Shown piece after piece: positions 26,356 to 35,280 of a stretch of 64,000 nucleotides of DNA. Position numbers and translations under genes: made by a program. The DNA comes from Anaerolineae bacterium (GTDB lineage: Bacteria; Chloroflexota; Anaerolineae; Aggregatilineales; Phototrophicaceae): positions 30,725 to 94,724 of the forward strand of contig JAJDXR010000051.1 in NCBI GenBank assembly GCA_022823165.1. The letters are read 5' to 3'. Position 1 is the stretch's first letter. Every line of letters begins with the position of its first letter. The notes under the pieces were generated by a model. The model was not told the origin of the DNA. It worked only from the letters and a program-made list of their open reading frames with translations, and did no database searches.

Positions 26356-27836
26356 TTACAATCCCAGCATGGCGCCGCGGCGCTTGTAGCCGTAGAGCGG
26401 CAAGTCCAGCTGTTCGTCGCCGAGCAAGCTCTCGACGCTGAAGCCCTGAATCACCGGGTAGCTGCCCCAGGCGTCGCTGAAGGTCGCCTTGACACGCTGA
26501 TTCTCGACCGTGCCCAGCTGGTCCGAGAAGCAGACCATCACGCCGGCAGTCGCTTCGTAGCGGCGCACGGTTTCATGCAGCGCCTTCACCGCGTCGGGGC
26601 TGACATTGCCGCCCTTGACCTGCACGATAGCGTATTCCGGTTTGACCTTTTTGCCCTCGCGCACGGGGAAGAACTTGAGTACGCCGTCGACGCCGCCGTC
26701 CGCGCCGCGCTCGCCCGGTTCGCGGAACATGCCCTCCGCGCCGATGTAACCGCAGACCCACTTCTCGAACTCGAAGGGGTCGCTGCGCGCCAGGCTGCGG
26801 GCTTCACCGACTGAATCGGGCGTGCCGCGCAGGTCGATGTCATCGCCGTTGAGGTACTTGAAATTGTGCAGGATGCGGTCGCGGATGAGGCCGGTCGAGA
26901 ACTTGGAAATGTCGATGCCGATCCACTGGCGGCTCAGCGATTCGGCGGCGTGCACGGTGGTGCCGCAGCCGCAGAAGGGGTCGAGTACTGTGTCGCCTTC
27001 GTTGGACGAGGCTTTGATGATGCGATTCATCAGCGCGAGCGGTTTCTGCGTGGGGTAGCCGAGACGTTCTTTACTTGTAGAGCCAAGATGATTGATCAGC
27101 CAGACATCATTAAGCTTTACGCCTCTATTTTCGTCCTCAAGGACTACCTTGTATCTTCGGCCTTTAACAGTGTGCCAGCGCCACCTTTTCCCGGTCTCCT
27201 TGTCAACGTACCCGTAATCTTTCTTTATCCAGTCTCCATAAGGTTCATATTGCAAATTAAACATAAACTTATCAGAACGTGTGTATCTTAGAAGTATGTC
27301 GTGCATCCGCTGAAAGTGCTTTGTACCTGCTGTCCAACGTCGATAGTGCCATACAATCTCATTTCGGAAATTCTTGCGCCCATAGAGCGCGTCCATCAGC
27401 AGCTTGAGGTAGTGGCTCGCCGTCGGGTCGCAGTGCAGGTAAATTGAGCCGGTCGGTTTGAGCGTACGCCGCATGGCGCGCAGGCGCAGCGCCATATTCA
27501 ACAGGTAGGACGCTAAGCTCGACCCCTTTCTCGCCCCCCCCCCCCGCTCATTTGTTCTACAGACTGCGCGAACTTGATGATGGTGGCCAGCGGACGCGTG
27601 CGCGGGTCGCGCTGCAGGTCGTCCAGCGTCTCGGCGTCCTGGTCGCTCCATTTCCAGATGTCGACGAAGGCTTCGACCGGCTTGTGGGTCTTGTCTTTGC
27701 CTTTGAAAGGCAGGTTGTATTTCGAGTTGGAATTAAAGGGCGGGTCGAGGTAGATGAGGTCGATCGAAGCGTCGGCGATAGCGTCGCTGTCGTTCAGCAC
27801 TTCCAGACAGTCGGCGGCAAACAGTGTTCGGTTCAT
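26356..27836 (-). pseudogene. DNA methyltransferase-Mrr nuclease fusion, off-frame at a poly-G tract
   Basis: Two frames form one gene. The N-terminal part (27836 to about 27546) has the start MNRTLFAADCLEVL and motif IV DPPFNSNSKYNLPF. The C-terminal frame (to 26356) continues with LRAMRRTLKPTGSIYLHCDP, YPTQKPLALMNRI, motif I VLDPFCGCGTT and WIGIDIS, then an Mrr-like nuclease domain (FEFEKWVCGYIGAEG, GADGGVDG, IVQVKGG as the QxK variant). The join is a run of 12 G; 10 or 13 G would restore about 490 residues in one frame. The arrangement is a beta-class methyltransferase fused to its own nuclease. The central part, 27066-27375, is much AT-richer, at the place expected for the target-recognition domain. 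A phase-variable gene, a real mutation or a base-calling error are all possible. Confidence 0.75.
27534..27545. repeat. Poly-C/G tract (12 bases) at the frameshift
   Basis: Twelve C on the plus strand (12 G in the coding direction). It encodes glycines in the N-terminal frame, which then stops at 27513. A length of 3n+1 joins the two frames. Confidence 0.9.
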
Positions 27837-27863
27837 GCAATTATCGCTGAGATTCCAGGTTCG

Positions 27864-28082
27864 CTAGCCAATGGATGAAATCCAGTTGCCCATAACAGCG
27901 AGCATCAAGCCAACTACGGCTATCTGCGTCCCAATCATCCACATCACAATCAGCCGCGTTTGCCGTTCCAGGTCCGCTTTGGTGGCAAAGTGCTGCAATA
28001 TGCTTTCTACCTGAGTTTCCACCTTGGTTAACCGTTCCCTGATTGCCGGCTCATTGCCCAGCGTACCCTGTTGACTCGCCAT
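27864..28082 (-). CDS. Small coiled-coil/membrane protein, unknown
   Basis: A protein of 72 residues with an N-terminal amphipathic coiled-coil part (IRERLTKVETQVESILQHFA) and one C-terminal membrane helix (MWMIGTQIAVVGLMLAVMG). This design, a short coiled coil followed by a transmembrane segment, is common in hypothetical proteins and phage-like accessory factors; no function is recognised. An AAGGG element lies upstream; the ATG at 28082 has better spacing than the one at 28088. It is upstream of and parallel to the methyltransferase-Mrr gene, 28 bases from its start. Confidence 0.55.
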   Translation of the reverse strand: MASQQGTLGNEPAIRERLTKVETQVESILQHFATKADLERQTRLIVMWMIGTQIAVVGLMLAVMGNWISSIG

Positions 28083-28114
28083 GGTCATTTTCCCTTCGCA
28101 TGATTACAGCATCA

Positions 28115-28927
28115 TTATAACACCCGGCAGCTATTGGTCAACTTGCCGATGCCTTCGATCTTGATGCTGACGACGCTGCCCACGCCCAGGAATTCGGGCG
28201 GATTCATGGCTTTGCCCACGCCGCTGGGCGTACCGGTCAAGATGATGTCGCCCGGGTTGAGCGTGAAAGCCCGCGACAGATGCGCGATCAAGAAGCTGAC
28301 CGAGAATATCATGTCAGCGGTCGAGCCATTCTGCTTTTCGACGCCATCGACGGCCGTCACGATGCGCAGATTCTGCGGGTCGGGGATCTCGTCCGCGGTG
28401 ACGACAACGGGACCCAGCGGACAGAAAGTGTCGAGCCCCTTGGCGCGCGTCCACTGTTTGTCCCGCGTCTGCAGGTCGCGCGCGGAGACATCGTTGGCGA
28501 TGGTGTAGCCGAAGACATAATCCAGGGCGTCCGCCTGCGAAACTCGGCGCGCGGTTTTGCCGATGATGACCGCCAGCTCGCCTTCCCAATCGACCTGCTG
28601 GGTCAGTTCGCTTTCCCATTCGATGACAGCGCCGGCGCCGATGACCGCGCTGGGCATGACGGCGAAGACCAGCGGCTCGGCCGGCACTTCGTTGTCCAGC
28701 TCGCGGGCATGCTCGGCGTAATTGCGGCCGATAGCCAGAATTTTGCTCGGCTGCAGGGGCGGCAAAACGCGAGCTTCGGCCAAGTCATCAAGCAGGCCCG
28801 TCTCGGCAAAAGCCGCGTCGCCCGCCATCAGCTCGGTCATATCGCCGAGGCCCAGGCGCAGGATCTCGCCGCCGTTTAAGATGCCAATGTGTACCGTGTC
28901 GTCCAATGCGTATCGCAAGAGTTTCAT
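28115..28927 (-). CDS. Fumarylacetoacetate hydrolase family protein
   Basis: C-C bond hydrolase, decarboxylase or isomerase of the FAH superfamily, 270 residues. It has the characteristic AIGRNYAEHARE, the Mg-binding acidic residues in QVDWEGELAVIIGK, the YTIANDVSARDLQ segment and the C-terminal GDIILTGTPSGVG loop. Bacterial members act on 2-hydroxyhepta-2,4-diene-1,7-dioate, acylpyruvates or oxaloacetate; which applies here is not clear. Acts in the cytoplasm and has no operon partner. Confidence 0.88.
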   Translation of the reverse strand: MKLLRYALDDTVHIGILNGGEILRLGLGDMTELMAGDAAFAETGLLDDLAEARVLPPLQPSKILAIGRNYAEHARELDNEVPAEPLVFAVMPSAVIGAGAVIEWESELTQQVDWEGELAVIIGKTARRVSQADALDYVFGYTIANDVSARDLQTRDKQWTRAKGLDTFCPLGPVVVTADEIPDPQNLRIVTAVDGVEKQNGSTADMIFSVSFLIAHLSRAFTLNPGDIILTGTPSGVGKAMNPPEFLGVGSVVSIKIEGIGKLTNSCRVL

Positions 28928-29069
28928 TGTGCCATGGTTCCCGGTTCAATTGATTTCCGGCTATTCTATTCAATATGCTGAACATTAGCCACGCGCCGCG
29001 CCGAAATTGGTGAAAGAAAACAGCCCCGCCGGCTGACGAGGCTGATGAATCTGAGGCGGCGCGGCCAGC

Positions 29070-29411
29070 TCAGACTTTGCAGGTCCTGGTTAGGAAGAGC
29101 GCGCCCGGGGAGCCAAAGACTCTGATGTGGACCGTGTTGCGCCCTTTGTGGACGCTGCCGAAATATCCGGCTGCCAAATCGTAGCTGACATGCATGATTG
29201 AGGCGACCACATTCTCCTTCGCCACGACATCCCAATAATAGAGGAAGGTGGCGCTGACTTTGCCGATACCACTGGCTTCAGCGACGCAATGCCCGATGCT
29301 GTAAAACTGATAGAATATCGGCTCCTCATCTAAACGCTCCGCAGCCAGAGACGGCAGCGCTAGCGCCGCGAACATGACGGCAATCAAACACAGGCGAGCG
29401 ACTTGCTTCAT
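29070..29411 (-). CDS. Small secreted protein, unknown
   Basis: A protein of 113 residues starting with a clear signal peptide (MKQVARLCLIAVMFAALALP, cleavage probably after SLAA). The mature part of about 90 residues is rich in beta-type segments and has two Cys that could form a disulfide (GHCVAE and RTCKV). No family is recognised. It lies alone between the FAH gene and the divergent lipoprotein gene. Confidence 0.6.
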   Translation of the reverse strand: MKQVARLCLIAVMFAALALPSLAAERLDEEPIFYQFYSIGHCVAEASGIGKVSATFLYYWDVVAKENVVASIMHVSYDLAAGYFGSVHKGRNTVHIRVFGSPGALFLTRTCKV

Positions 29412-29632
29412 GCTGAACCTCCGTGTCGCTTACTTGGCGGTGACAAATATACGTTGAGCGCTGAATACATCCGCAAGGATTCTGCGAGATGTCAACGGAC
29501 TCTAATCCAGCTATCATTTGCGTTTGGAGTCGGTCTTTTTCAATCAGCAATCAGTCGTCCGACCCGAATGGCAAACTCTGATAGAATGGTACGGAAAGTG
29601 ACTGTCAAATGACTGGCGGAGATGCCTTGGGC

Positions 29633-30196
29633 ATGAGACTGGCTTGCCTGTTACTGATGATTCTGTGGCTGAGCGCCTGCGGCGATACCGGCAATGAGGC
29701 CAACGACGCCAATTCCGCCCAGCGGCTGCTGCCGAACCTGGCTGACTATTCGGCCACGGATGTCGACACGACGATCGACGGCGCCTTCGCGGCTTTTGGC
29801 GGCGCTTCCTTGCTGAGCGGGCAAGTGGGCATTACCGCTGTCCTGGCCAAAGCGGAGCAGATCTTGCAATGCTTCCAGGATCGCGGCGCGCTGGCCGCCA
29901 AGTTCTACCGGCAGGTAGAGTCGACCGTGACCGCGCCCAAGATCGGCGGGGCGCTGGTGCTGAATCAATCGCGCATTAACCAGGAAGTCATCAACTGCGT
30001 CCTGGGCGGGCAAGAAGGCAATGCCAGCGCGCAGGCTTTCGAGGTCGAACCTTGCGCCAGCGCGGGCAGCCTGGTTTATGATGGCGACAACATCAGTTAT
30101 GTCTATGTCGGCTCGCATCCGGATGTCTGCGAAGTATTTCAGCTGCATTTTGACAATCTCGCCAGCGCGACGGTAGCGGCCACACCGGACGCGTAA
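29633..30196 (+). CDS. Putative lipoprotein, unknown
   Basis: Short signal peptide MRLACLLLMILW followed by the lipobox LSAC-G, so the protein is probably lipid-anchored after cleavage before the Cys. The ATG at 29633 gives the normal lipoprotein leader; an ATG at 29609 is in frame. The mature 170-residue part contains several Cys and no recognised domain. The following GH172 gene starts 25 bases later, so the two could share a transcript. Confidence 0.6.
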   Translation: MRLACLLLMILWLSACGDTGNEANDANSAQRLLPNLADYSATDVDTTIDGAFAAFGGASLLSGQVGITAVLAKAEQILQCFQDRGALAAKFYRQVESTVTAPKIGGALVLNQSRINQEVINCVLGGQEGNASAQAFEVEPCASAGSLVYDGDNISYVYVGSHPDVCEVFQLHFDNLASATVAATPDA

Positions 30197-30220
30197 TCGG
30201 CAGGAAACGGGAGCTTGCAA

Positions 30221-31306
30221 ATGACTGGATTCAATGGCTTGGGTTTGCATCTGGGCAATTTGTCGCGGCTGTCATCGGCCAAGTCGCGCTCGCTAAGCGC
30301 GGAAAATTTCGACGGCGCCAAAGGGCGCGGTGGCATGGCCGACGAAGGCGCCGGCAGCCGCGCCGCCCGCGATCTGGGCCGGGGCTGGAAGGTCTCGCCC
30401 TCGGTGCGCATCGCGGCGGGTGACACCTTCACCATGGCCGATATCGCGGGACCCGGCGCCATCCAGCAAATCTGGCTGACGCCCACAGGCAACTGGCGCT
30501 TTTGCATCCTGCGCATCTATTGGGACGACAGCGAGCAGCCCTCGGTCGAATGCCCCATCGGCGATTTCTTCGCGGTCGGCTGGGGCGAATACGCTCAGGT
30601 CACATCGCTGCCGGTCTGCGTCAACCCGGGCAGCGCCTTCAATTGCTATTGGGAAATGCCCTTCCGCAAACGCTGCCGCATGACCATCAGCAATATCGCC
30701 GAAGAAGAAATGACGCTCTATTATCAGGTGAATTATACGCTGACGGATGTGCCCGAAGACGCCGCCTATTTCCACGCCCAATTCCGCCGCGTCAACCCGC
30801 TGCCTTACAAAGATGTCTACACCATCGTCGACGGCATCCGCGGGCGCGGGCATTATGTAGGCACGTATATGGCCTGGGGCAGCAATAATAACGGCTGGTG
30901 GGGTGAAGGCGAAATCAAGTTCTATATGGACGGCGACGATTACCCTACAATTTGCGGCACGGGCACCGAAGACTACTTCTGCGGCTCCTACAATTTTGAC
31001 CCCAGCCCACGGCATAATGAAGGCTATGTCACCTACACCACGCCCTACGCCGGTTTCCACCAGGTGATTCGACCGGACGGCGGCTACCGGTCACAGCATC
31101 GTATGGGCATGTACCGCTGGCATATTATGGACCCCATCCGCTTTGAAACCGACCTGCGCGTGACCATGCAGGCTCTGGGCTGGGGCTATAATCGGCGCTA
31201 TCTGCCGCTGCAAGACGATATCGCCTCGGTGGCTTACTGGTATCAAACCCTGCCGCAGGCGCCCTTCCCGGCTTTGCCCGCGCGCGATCAGCTGCAGATC
31301 ATCTAG
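30221..31306 (+). CDS. DUF2961 / glycoside hydrolase family 172 protein
   Basis: A protein of 361 residues with the DUF2961 pattern: LSSAKSRSLSAENFDGAKG at the N-terminus, GPGAIQQIWLT, DFFAVGWGEY, the acidic GEGEIKFYMDGDDYPTICGT segment and GTEDYFCGSYNF. Characterised GH172 members act on fructofuranosides and D-arabinofuranosides; the conserved acidic residues in GEGEIKF and GTEDYF fit the proposed catalytic pair. The start at ATG 30221 has GGGAG 7 bases upstream. No signal peptide, so it is presumably intracellular. The gene converges with and overlaps the glycosyltransferase by 8 bases. Confidence 0.87.
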   Translation: MTGFNGLGLHLGNLSRLSSAKSRSLSAENFDGAKGRGGMADEGAGSRAARDLGRGWKVSPSVRIAAGDTFTMADIAGPGAIQQIWLTPTGNWRFCILRIYWDDSEQPSVECPIGDFFAVGWGEYAQVTSLPVCVNPGSAFNCYWEMPFRKRCRMTISNIAEEEMTLYYQVNYTLTDVPEDAAYFHAQFRRVNPLPYKDVYTIVDGIRGRGHYVGTYMAWGSNNNGWWGEGEIKFYMDGDDYPTICGTGTEDYFCGSYNFDPSPRHNEGYVTYTTPYAGFHQVIRPDGGYRSQHRMGMYRWHIMDPIRFETDLRVTMQALGWGYNRRYLPLQDDIASVAYWYQTLPQAPFPALPARDQLQII

Positions 31307-32492
31307 CGCGACAGATCTCGTCGTAAAGCCGCTCATAGCTGGCAGCAGTCTGCTCCCAGCTGTACTGCGCTTCGATTAGCGCGCGCCCACCTTGCGACAG
31401 ACGCTGGTGTAAAGCCGAGTCTCCCAGCAGTTTAATCGCCGCCACCGCGATGTCGTCGATGTCAGCGACCAGCGCCGATTCGCCGTCGCGCGCAGCGATG
31501 CCGTCCAGGCTGAGCGGCGTGGCCGCGACCGGGATGCCCATCGCCAGGGCTTCCAGCACCTTGTTCTTCAAGCCGGCGCCGAAGCGCAGCGGACAGACGA
31601 AGACGGTCGCGCGCGCCAGATAGGGCGCTACCTCCGGCACGGTCCCAGTGACTTCAATTTGGTTGCCCAGTCCGCCGTCCAGCTCGCGCAGCCAGCCCGG
31701 CGGATTGGCGCCAACCAACTGGAGACGTGCGTCTGGCAGCGCCTGCCGGACCCGCGGCAGCACCTGCTCCAGCAAAATACGCGCAGCGTCTTGATTGGGC
31801 GCGTACTCGTAGTTGCCCACGAAGAGCAGCGTACAAGCATCGCGCTCGACGGCCTGCGGTCGAAAACGCGCCAGTTCAATGCCATTGGGGATGACCGCGA
31901 TGTTCAGCGCCGGATTTATGTCGAGCAGCAGCGCGCGATCGGCCTCCGAGATGACCACCGTCCGGTCGAAGGGCGCGAACATAAAGCGCTCGTAGCGCCG
32001 CGCCAGCGGCAGGCGCAGCCGGGCGCCCCAATTGCCTTGCGCCGCGGCCGATTTCAGATACAAGGTATGCGATTCGTAGGGCGTGATGATGTTGGGTCGG
32101 TCGGCGAAGAGCGGAAAAAACTCGTAGACGCTGACCGAGCCGAAGCAGTGAATCAGGTCATATTCATGGCGGCTCAGATAATCGGCGATGGCGCGCCAAA
32201 GCGGCGGGCTGAAGCTGCGCTCGGCTGACGCGGCAAAGCGAGCCGGGCGATGGATCAGACGGCGCAGGTAAGCGCCGGATGCGCGCGGTGGCTCGCGAAA
32301 TAGTTCAATGTGCCGGAAGTACGCCCGATACCGGTCCACTTGCTCCGGGTCATCGTCGCGGTCATAAAGCGCCAGCAAATCAATGACGTAGCCGCGCCGC
32401 GACAGCTCCCGCGCCAAATGCCAGATGATCAGCCGGTCGCCGAGATGAAGTGGATAGGGCGGGCAGCGTGAAATGAGCAGGATAGTCTTCAC
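31299..32492 (-). CDS. Glycosyltransferase family 4/GT1-type
   Basis: GT-B fold glycosyltransferase. The N-terminal half starts KTILLISRCPPYPLHLGD, close to the sugar transferases of exopolysaccharide clusters. The C-terminal half has LLFVGNYEYAPNQDA, VTGTVPEVAPYLARA and the donor-binding FGAGLKNKVLEALAMGIPV with the conserved acidic residue. The GTG at 32492 (KTILLIS) is taken as start; another GTG at 32507 is in frame. It is a single gene without other glycan genes adjacent. Donor and acceptor are unknown. Confidence 0.86.
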   Translation of the reverse strand: MKTILLISRCPPYPLHLGDRLIIWHLARELSRRGYVIDLLALYDRDDDPEQVDRYRAYFRHIELFREPPRASGAYLRRLIHRPARFAASAERSFSPPLWRAIADYLSRHEYDLIHCFGSVSVYEFFPLFADRPNIITPYESHTLYLKSAAAQGNWGARLRLPLARRYERFMFAPFDRTVVISEADRALLLDINPALNIAVIPNGIELARFRPQAVERDACTLLFVGNYEYAPNQDAARILLEQVLPRVRQALPDARLQLVGANPPGWLRELDGGLGNQIEVTGTVPEVAPYLARATVFVCPLRFGAGLKNKVLEALAMGIPVAATPLSLDGIAARDGESALVADIDDIAVAAIKLLGDSALHQRLSQGGRALIEAQYSWEQTAASYERLYDEICRAR

Positions 32493-32609
32493 AAGCTCGC
32501 CGCCCACGTTGGACTAAGCATACACACTCGCGCTGATCCAATGCCCTCAGCTTATGCCCATATTACAGGCCAAACGCAAAATACTCGCCCAGTGGACGAG
32601 TATTTCTTG

Positions 32610-32682
32610 TGCCGAGACCCAGACTTGAACTGGGGACACCCGCATTTTCAGTGCGATGCTCTACCAACTGAGCTATCTCGGC
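32610..32682 (-). tRNA. tRNA-Phe (GAA)
   Basis: Cloverleaf on the minus strand: acceptor GCCGAGA/TCTCGGC, D arm GCTCAGTTGGTAGAGC, anticodon loop CTGAAAA (anticodon GAA) on stem TCGCA/TGCGG, T arm CCCAGTTCAAGTCTGGG, discriminator A. The 3' CCA is not encoded. Confidence 0.96.
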
Positions 32683-32794
32683 AGCCAAGGCCTTATTTGA
32701 CGCAAGCAGTGTAGAGCGGCAACCGGCGAATGTCAAGGTTAGAGGAGTGTTGAATATCGTGGATATAATTCCGCGCGCGCGGCACAGTCTTTTT

Positions 32795-32910
32795 GCCACC
32801 GAGTACACCGAGTGATTTTGAGGGCGCAGAGGCTATTATCATAGCCATTGCTGCCGCCATTTGCGCCGCGAAAGCGCATTTTGACTGATTTACTCGGTGT
32901 ACTCAGTGGC
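32795..32910. repeat. MITE-like element with terminal inverted repeats (copy A)
   Basis: Left arm GCCACCGAGTACACCGAGT (32795-32813) and right arm ACTCGGTGTACTCAGTGGC (32892-32910) match as inverted repeats at 18 of 19 positions. The 116-bp unit has no coding frame of note. The region 32683-33004 otherwise holds nothing recognisable. Confidence 0.7.
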
Positions 32911-33004
32911 TAATTTGTCATGACTTTCTTGGTCATACTAAGCACGCAGATTCTGCTTTTTCACTTGACAGGCTTATCAAGTCATCGGAATTTATCACTC
33001 TCGG

Positions 33005-33850
33005 TTAGAGTGAGGCGCGCAGCCAATCGTTGATGATACGCGCGGTCTTCAGCGGCGCCGCCTGCGGGAAGAGATGCCCCTGCCCTCTCAGCTCGTGAAA
33101 GGACGCGGCCGGCGCCAGCGCCTGCGCCCGGGCGAAGGACGCCGGGGGAAAGGTATCGCTGCGCCCGGCGCGTATAATCAGAGTCGGCGCCAAGCCGGTA
33201 ACCTTGGGCAAATCTTGCCAGACGCCCTGGTAAACCGTGGCGAAATAATAGGCCTCCCACTCCGGGCTCCAGGTCAGCTCGAAGCCGGCGCCATCCGAGC
33301 GAGCGCGCAGGCCGTGCTCGACGTAAAGGCTCAGCGCCTCGGCCGACCAATCGGCGAAGATCGGTTTGGCGCGAAAGCGGCTGTAAGCGTCCTCGCGGCT
33401 ATCAAAGACCTTACGCCGGCGCCGCGCGCCTTGAACCAGCGGCATGTCGTCGATCCGGCCCGCGTCCCGCGCCCGCGTCAGCATGTCCAGCGCAGCTTGC
33501 GGCAGCAAAACGGGATCGAGCATGATCAAGGCTCGGAAGCGCCCCGGCTGCTTGATCAGCGCCAACATGGACAGTACGCCGCCCAAGGAGTGCCCGACGG
33601 CGACGATGTCGCGCAGATCGAATTGCTCGAGCCCTTGCAGCAGATCGTCGGCGGCATCGCGCCAGTTGCCGAAGGTGGTCGGCGCGGCCTGATCGCCCCA
33701 CAGCGCGCGCGGCGGCAGGCTGATCGCGCGAAAGCCCGCCAAGCCGCCCAGGATGGGCAAGTAAGTCTGCGGCGGGAAACCGTTGGCGGGCATGATGTTG
33801 AGGAGCGGGGCGCCAGAGTCTCCAGCCAGTTCAATCAAGGTCTGCGGCAT
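33005..33850 (-). CDS. Alpha/beta-fold hydrolase
   Basis: A protein of 281 residues. The nucleophile elbow VGHSLGGVLS puts Ser88 as catalytic. The early strand NIMPANGFPPQTYLPIL is the oxyanion region, and HELRGQGHLFPQAAP gives the C-terminal His, with an Asp probably in RAGRSDTFPP. This is typical of cytoplasmic epoxide-hydrolase or esterase-like proteins. The ORF starts at an ATG and diverges from the following DUF2304 gene. Substrate unknown. Confidence 0.88.
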   Translation of the reverse strand: MPQTLIELAGDSGAPLLNIMPANGFPPQTYLPILGGLAGFRAISLPPRALWGDQAAPTTFGNWRDAADDLLQGLEQFDLRDIVAVGHSLGGVLSMLALIKQPGRFRALIMLDPVLLPQAALDMLTRARDAGRIDDMPLVQGARRRRKVFDSREDAYSRFRAKPIFADWSAEALSLYVEHGLRARSDGAGFELTWSPEWEAYYFATVYQGVWQDLPKVTGLAPTLIIRAGRSDTFPPASFARAQALAPAASFHELRGQGHLFPQAAPLKTARIINDWLRASL

Positions 33851-33924
33851 GGTGAAACCTGATTCATGCTAAGCTACTTATCGACCGGCCGCGCTGACCG
33901 TGGAGCAAACGGAGGAGGCAGAAC

Positions 33925-34326
33925 ATGATCGACCGCTCGATAATCTTTACGGTTGGCGCTGCCGTGATTGCTCTGCTGGTGGTTTTGGAATTGGTGCGAC
34001 GGCGCCACTTGAGCGAGGAATACTCCTTGCTCTGGCTGGCTACGGCGGTCGTCATGCTGACCTTGGGATTGTGGCGCGACCTGCTCCACAATTTGGCGGA
34101 ATTAGTCGGCATCTATGACCCCTCGAATCTGTTATTTTTGCTGGCGGGGTTCTTTATGCTCTTCATCCAACTCTACTTCTCGACGGTCATCACCAGGCTG
34201 ACGCGGGAAAGCAAAGAATCAGCCCAGCAGATTGCCCGGCTTGGCTTCGAGCTGGAGCGGCTACGCGGCCAGCAGATTAATGACCAGAAAAACCAATCCG
34301 ATCAAAGCGCCGATGTAGATCACTAG
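33925..34326 (+). CDS. DUF2304 membrane protein
   Basis: A protein of 133 residues with three predicted membrane helices (about 5-24, 34-52, 68-90) and a charged coiled-coil tail. The EEYSLLWLATAVVMLTLGL segment is typical of DUF2304 proteins, which often accompany cell-surface glycosyltransferases; here the neighbours are hydrolase and rhomboid genes. The last 66 bases overlap the 3' end of the convergent rhomboid gene. Confidence 0.75.
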   Translation: MIDRSIIFTVGAAVIALLVVLELVRRRHLSEEYSLLWLATAVVMLTLGLWRDLLHNLAELVGIYDPSNLLFLLAGFFMLFIQLYFSTVITRLTRESKESAQQIARLGFELERLRGQQINDQKNQSDQSADVDH

Positions 34327-35076
34327 CGCGGGCAGATGCAAGCGCAGCGGATTGCTATCCAGCCTGGCGAGTTCGCGGACGCTGCGGACCGGCGCGCCGG
34401 GCCGGACCAGCCGCGGACCAATGCGCCAAGCCAGCAGCGCGCCTCCCAACAGGCCGCCGATATGGCCCCAATTGTCAATGCGCGAGCCGGGCAGGAAGCC
34501 AATCAGCAGATTGAGGCCAATCAGAATGGCCATGTGGCGCAGCTGCCCACGTACATTGACATAGACGCCGCGATGTTGATACAGATGTACGCCCTGCGCC
34601 GCGAAGATGGCGAAGACCGCCCCTGACGCGCCAACCGAGACGCCGTCCAGCCCGCCCAGCGCCAGGCTGGCTACCGAGCCGGTCAAGCCGCCCAGCAGAT
34701 AAATCAGCAGGAAGCGCGCCCGGCCGAAGATCGGCTCAACCATCTGGCCGACTATAAAAATCGCGTAGGTGTTGAACAAAATGTGAGCCAGGCCACCGTG
34801 CAGAAACATAGCCGTGAAGAGCCGGTAAACCTCGCCGTTAAAGACCACCGGCTCGGGCGCCAAGGCGCCGCGCAAAAGCAACTCCCACTCCAGCCGAGGC
34901 GACAGATAGCCGGCCAGGAATATCAAACCGTTGACCGCCACGAGGGCATAAGTCAGCCAGGGCCTGTCTCGCAGCGGAATCCGCTTGCGCCTGACAGCCG
35001 CAGCCGGCGTCGCCGGCGACAGATTTTCGCTTCGTTTCTGATTCAGCGGATGATCCGCCTGGTCTCGATTTTGCAT
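34261..35076 (-). CDS. Rhomboid-family intramembrane serine protease
   Basis: Membrane protease of 271 residues with about seven helices. The active-site Ser151 is in VGASGAVFA and His205 in DNWGHIGGLLGG. Asn102 in HILFNTYAIF supplies the oxyanion residue, and the HGGLAHILFN motif of the second helix is preserved. All catalytic residues are in place, so it should be active. A polar N-terminal extension of about 35 residues precedes the first helix. The C-terminus overlaps the convergent DUF2304 gene. Confidence 0.92.
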   Translation of the reverse strand: MQNRDQADHPLNQKRSENLSPATPAAAVRRKRIPLRDRPWLTYALVAVNGLIFLAGYLSPRLEWELLLRGALAPEPVVFNGEVYRLFTAMFLHGGLAHILFNTYAIFIVGQMVEPIFGRARFLLIYLLGGLTGSVASLALGGLDGVSVGASGAVFAIFAAQGVHLYQHRGVYVNVRGQLRHMAILIGLNLLIGFLPGSRIDNWGHIGGLLGGALLAWRIGPRLVRPGAPVRSVRELARLDSNPLRLHLPALVIYIGALIGLVFLVINLLAA

Positions 35077-35280
35077 TGATTGCTCTCGCTATCTGGCATT
35101 GCCGGCATGATAGACGACTCAGGTCAAAATTGCATTGGAGAGTCGCTGTAGCCAAGACGCCGCATGATTGTGATAAATATCACCTTTGCCGCGCAATTTA
35201 TGATATGCTTATTCCATTGTCGCTTCAATGTGCATATAATTGAGACTGTATAAGCGTTCTAAAGCAGGGAACTGGAACCG

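Noticed and set aside
32563..32808. 81-residue minus-strand frame
   Set aside because: It covers the tRNA-Phe gene and the start of a repeat element; coding is implausible.
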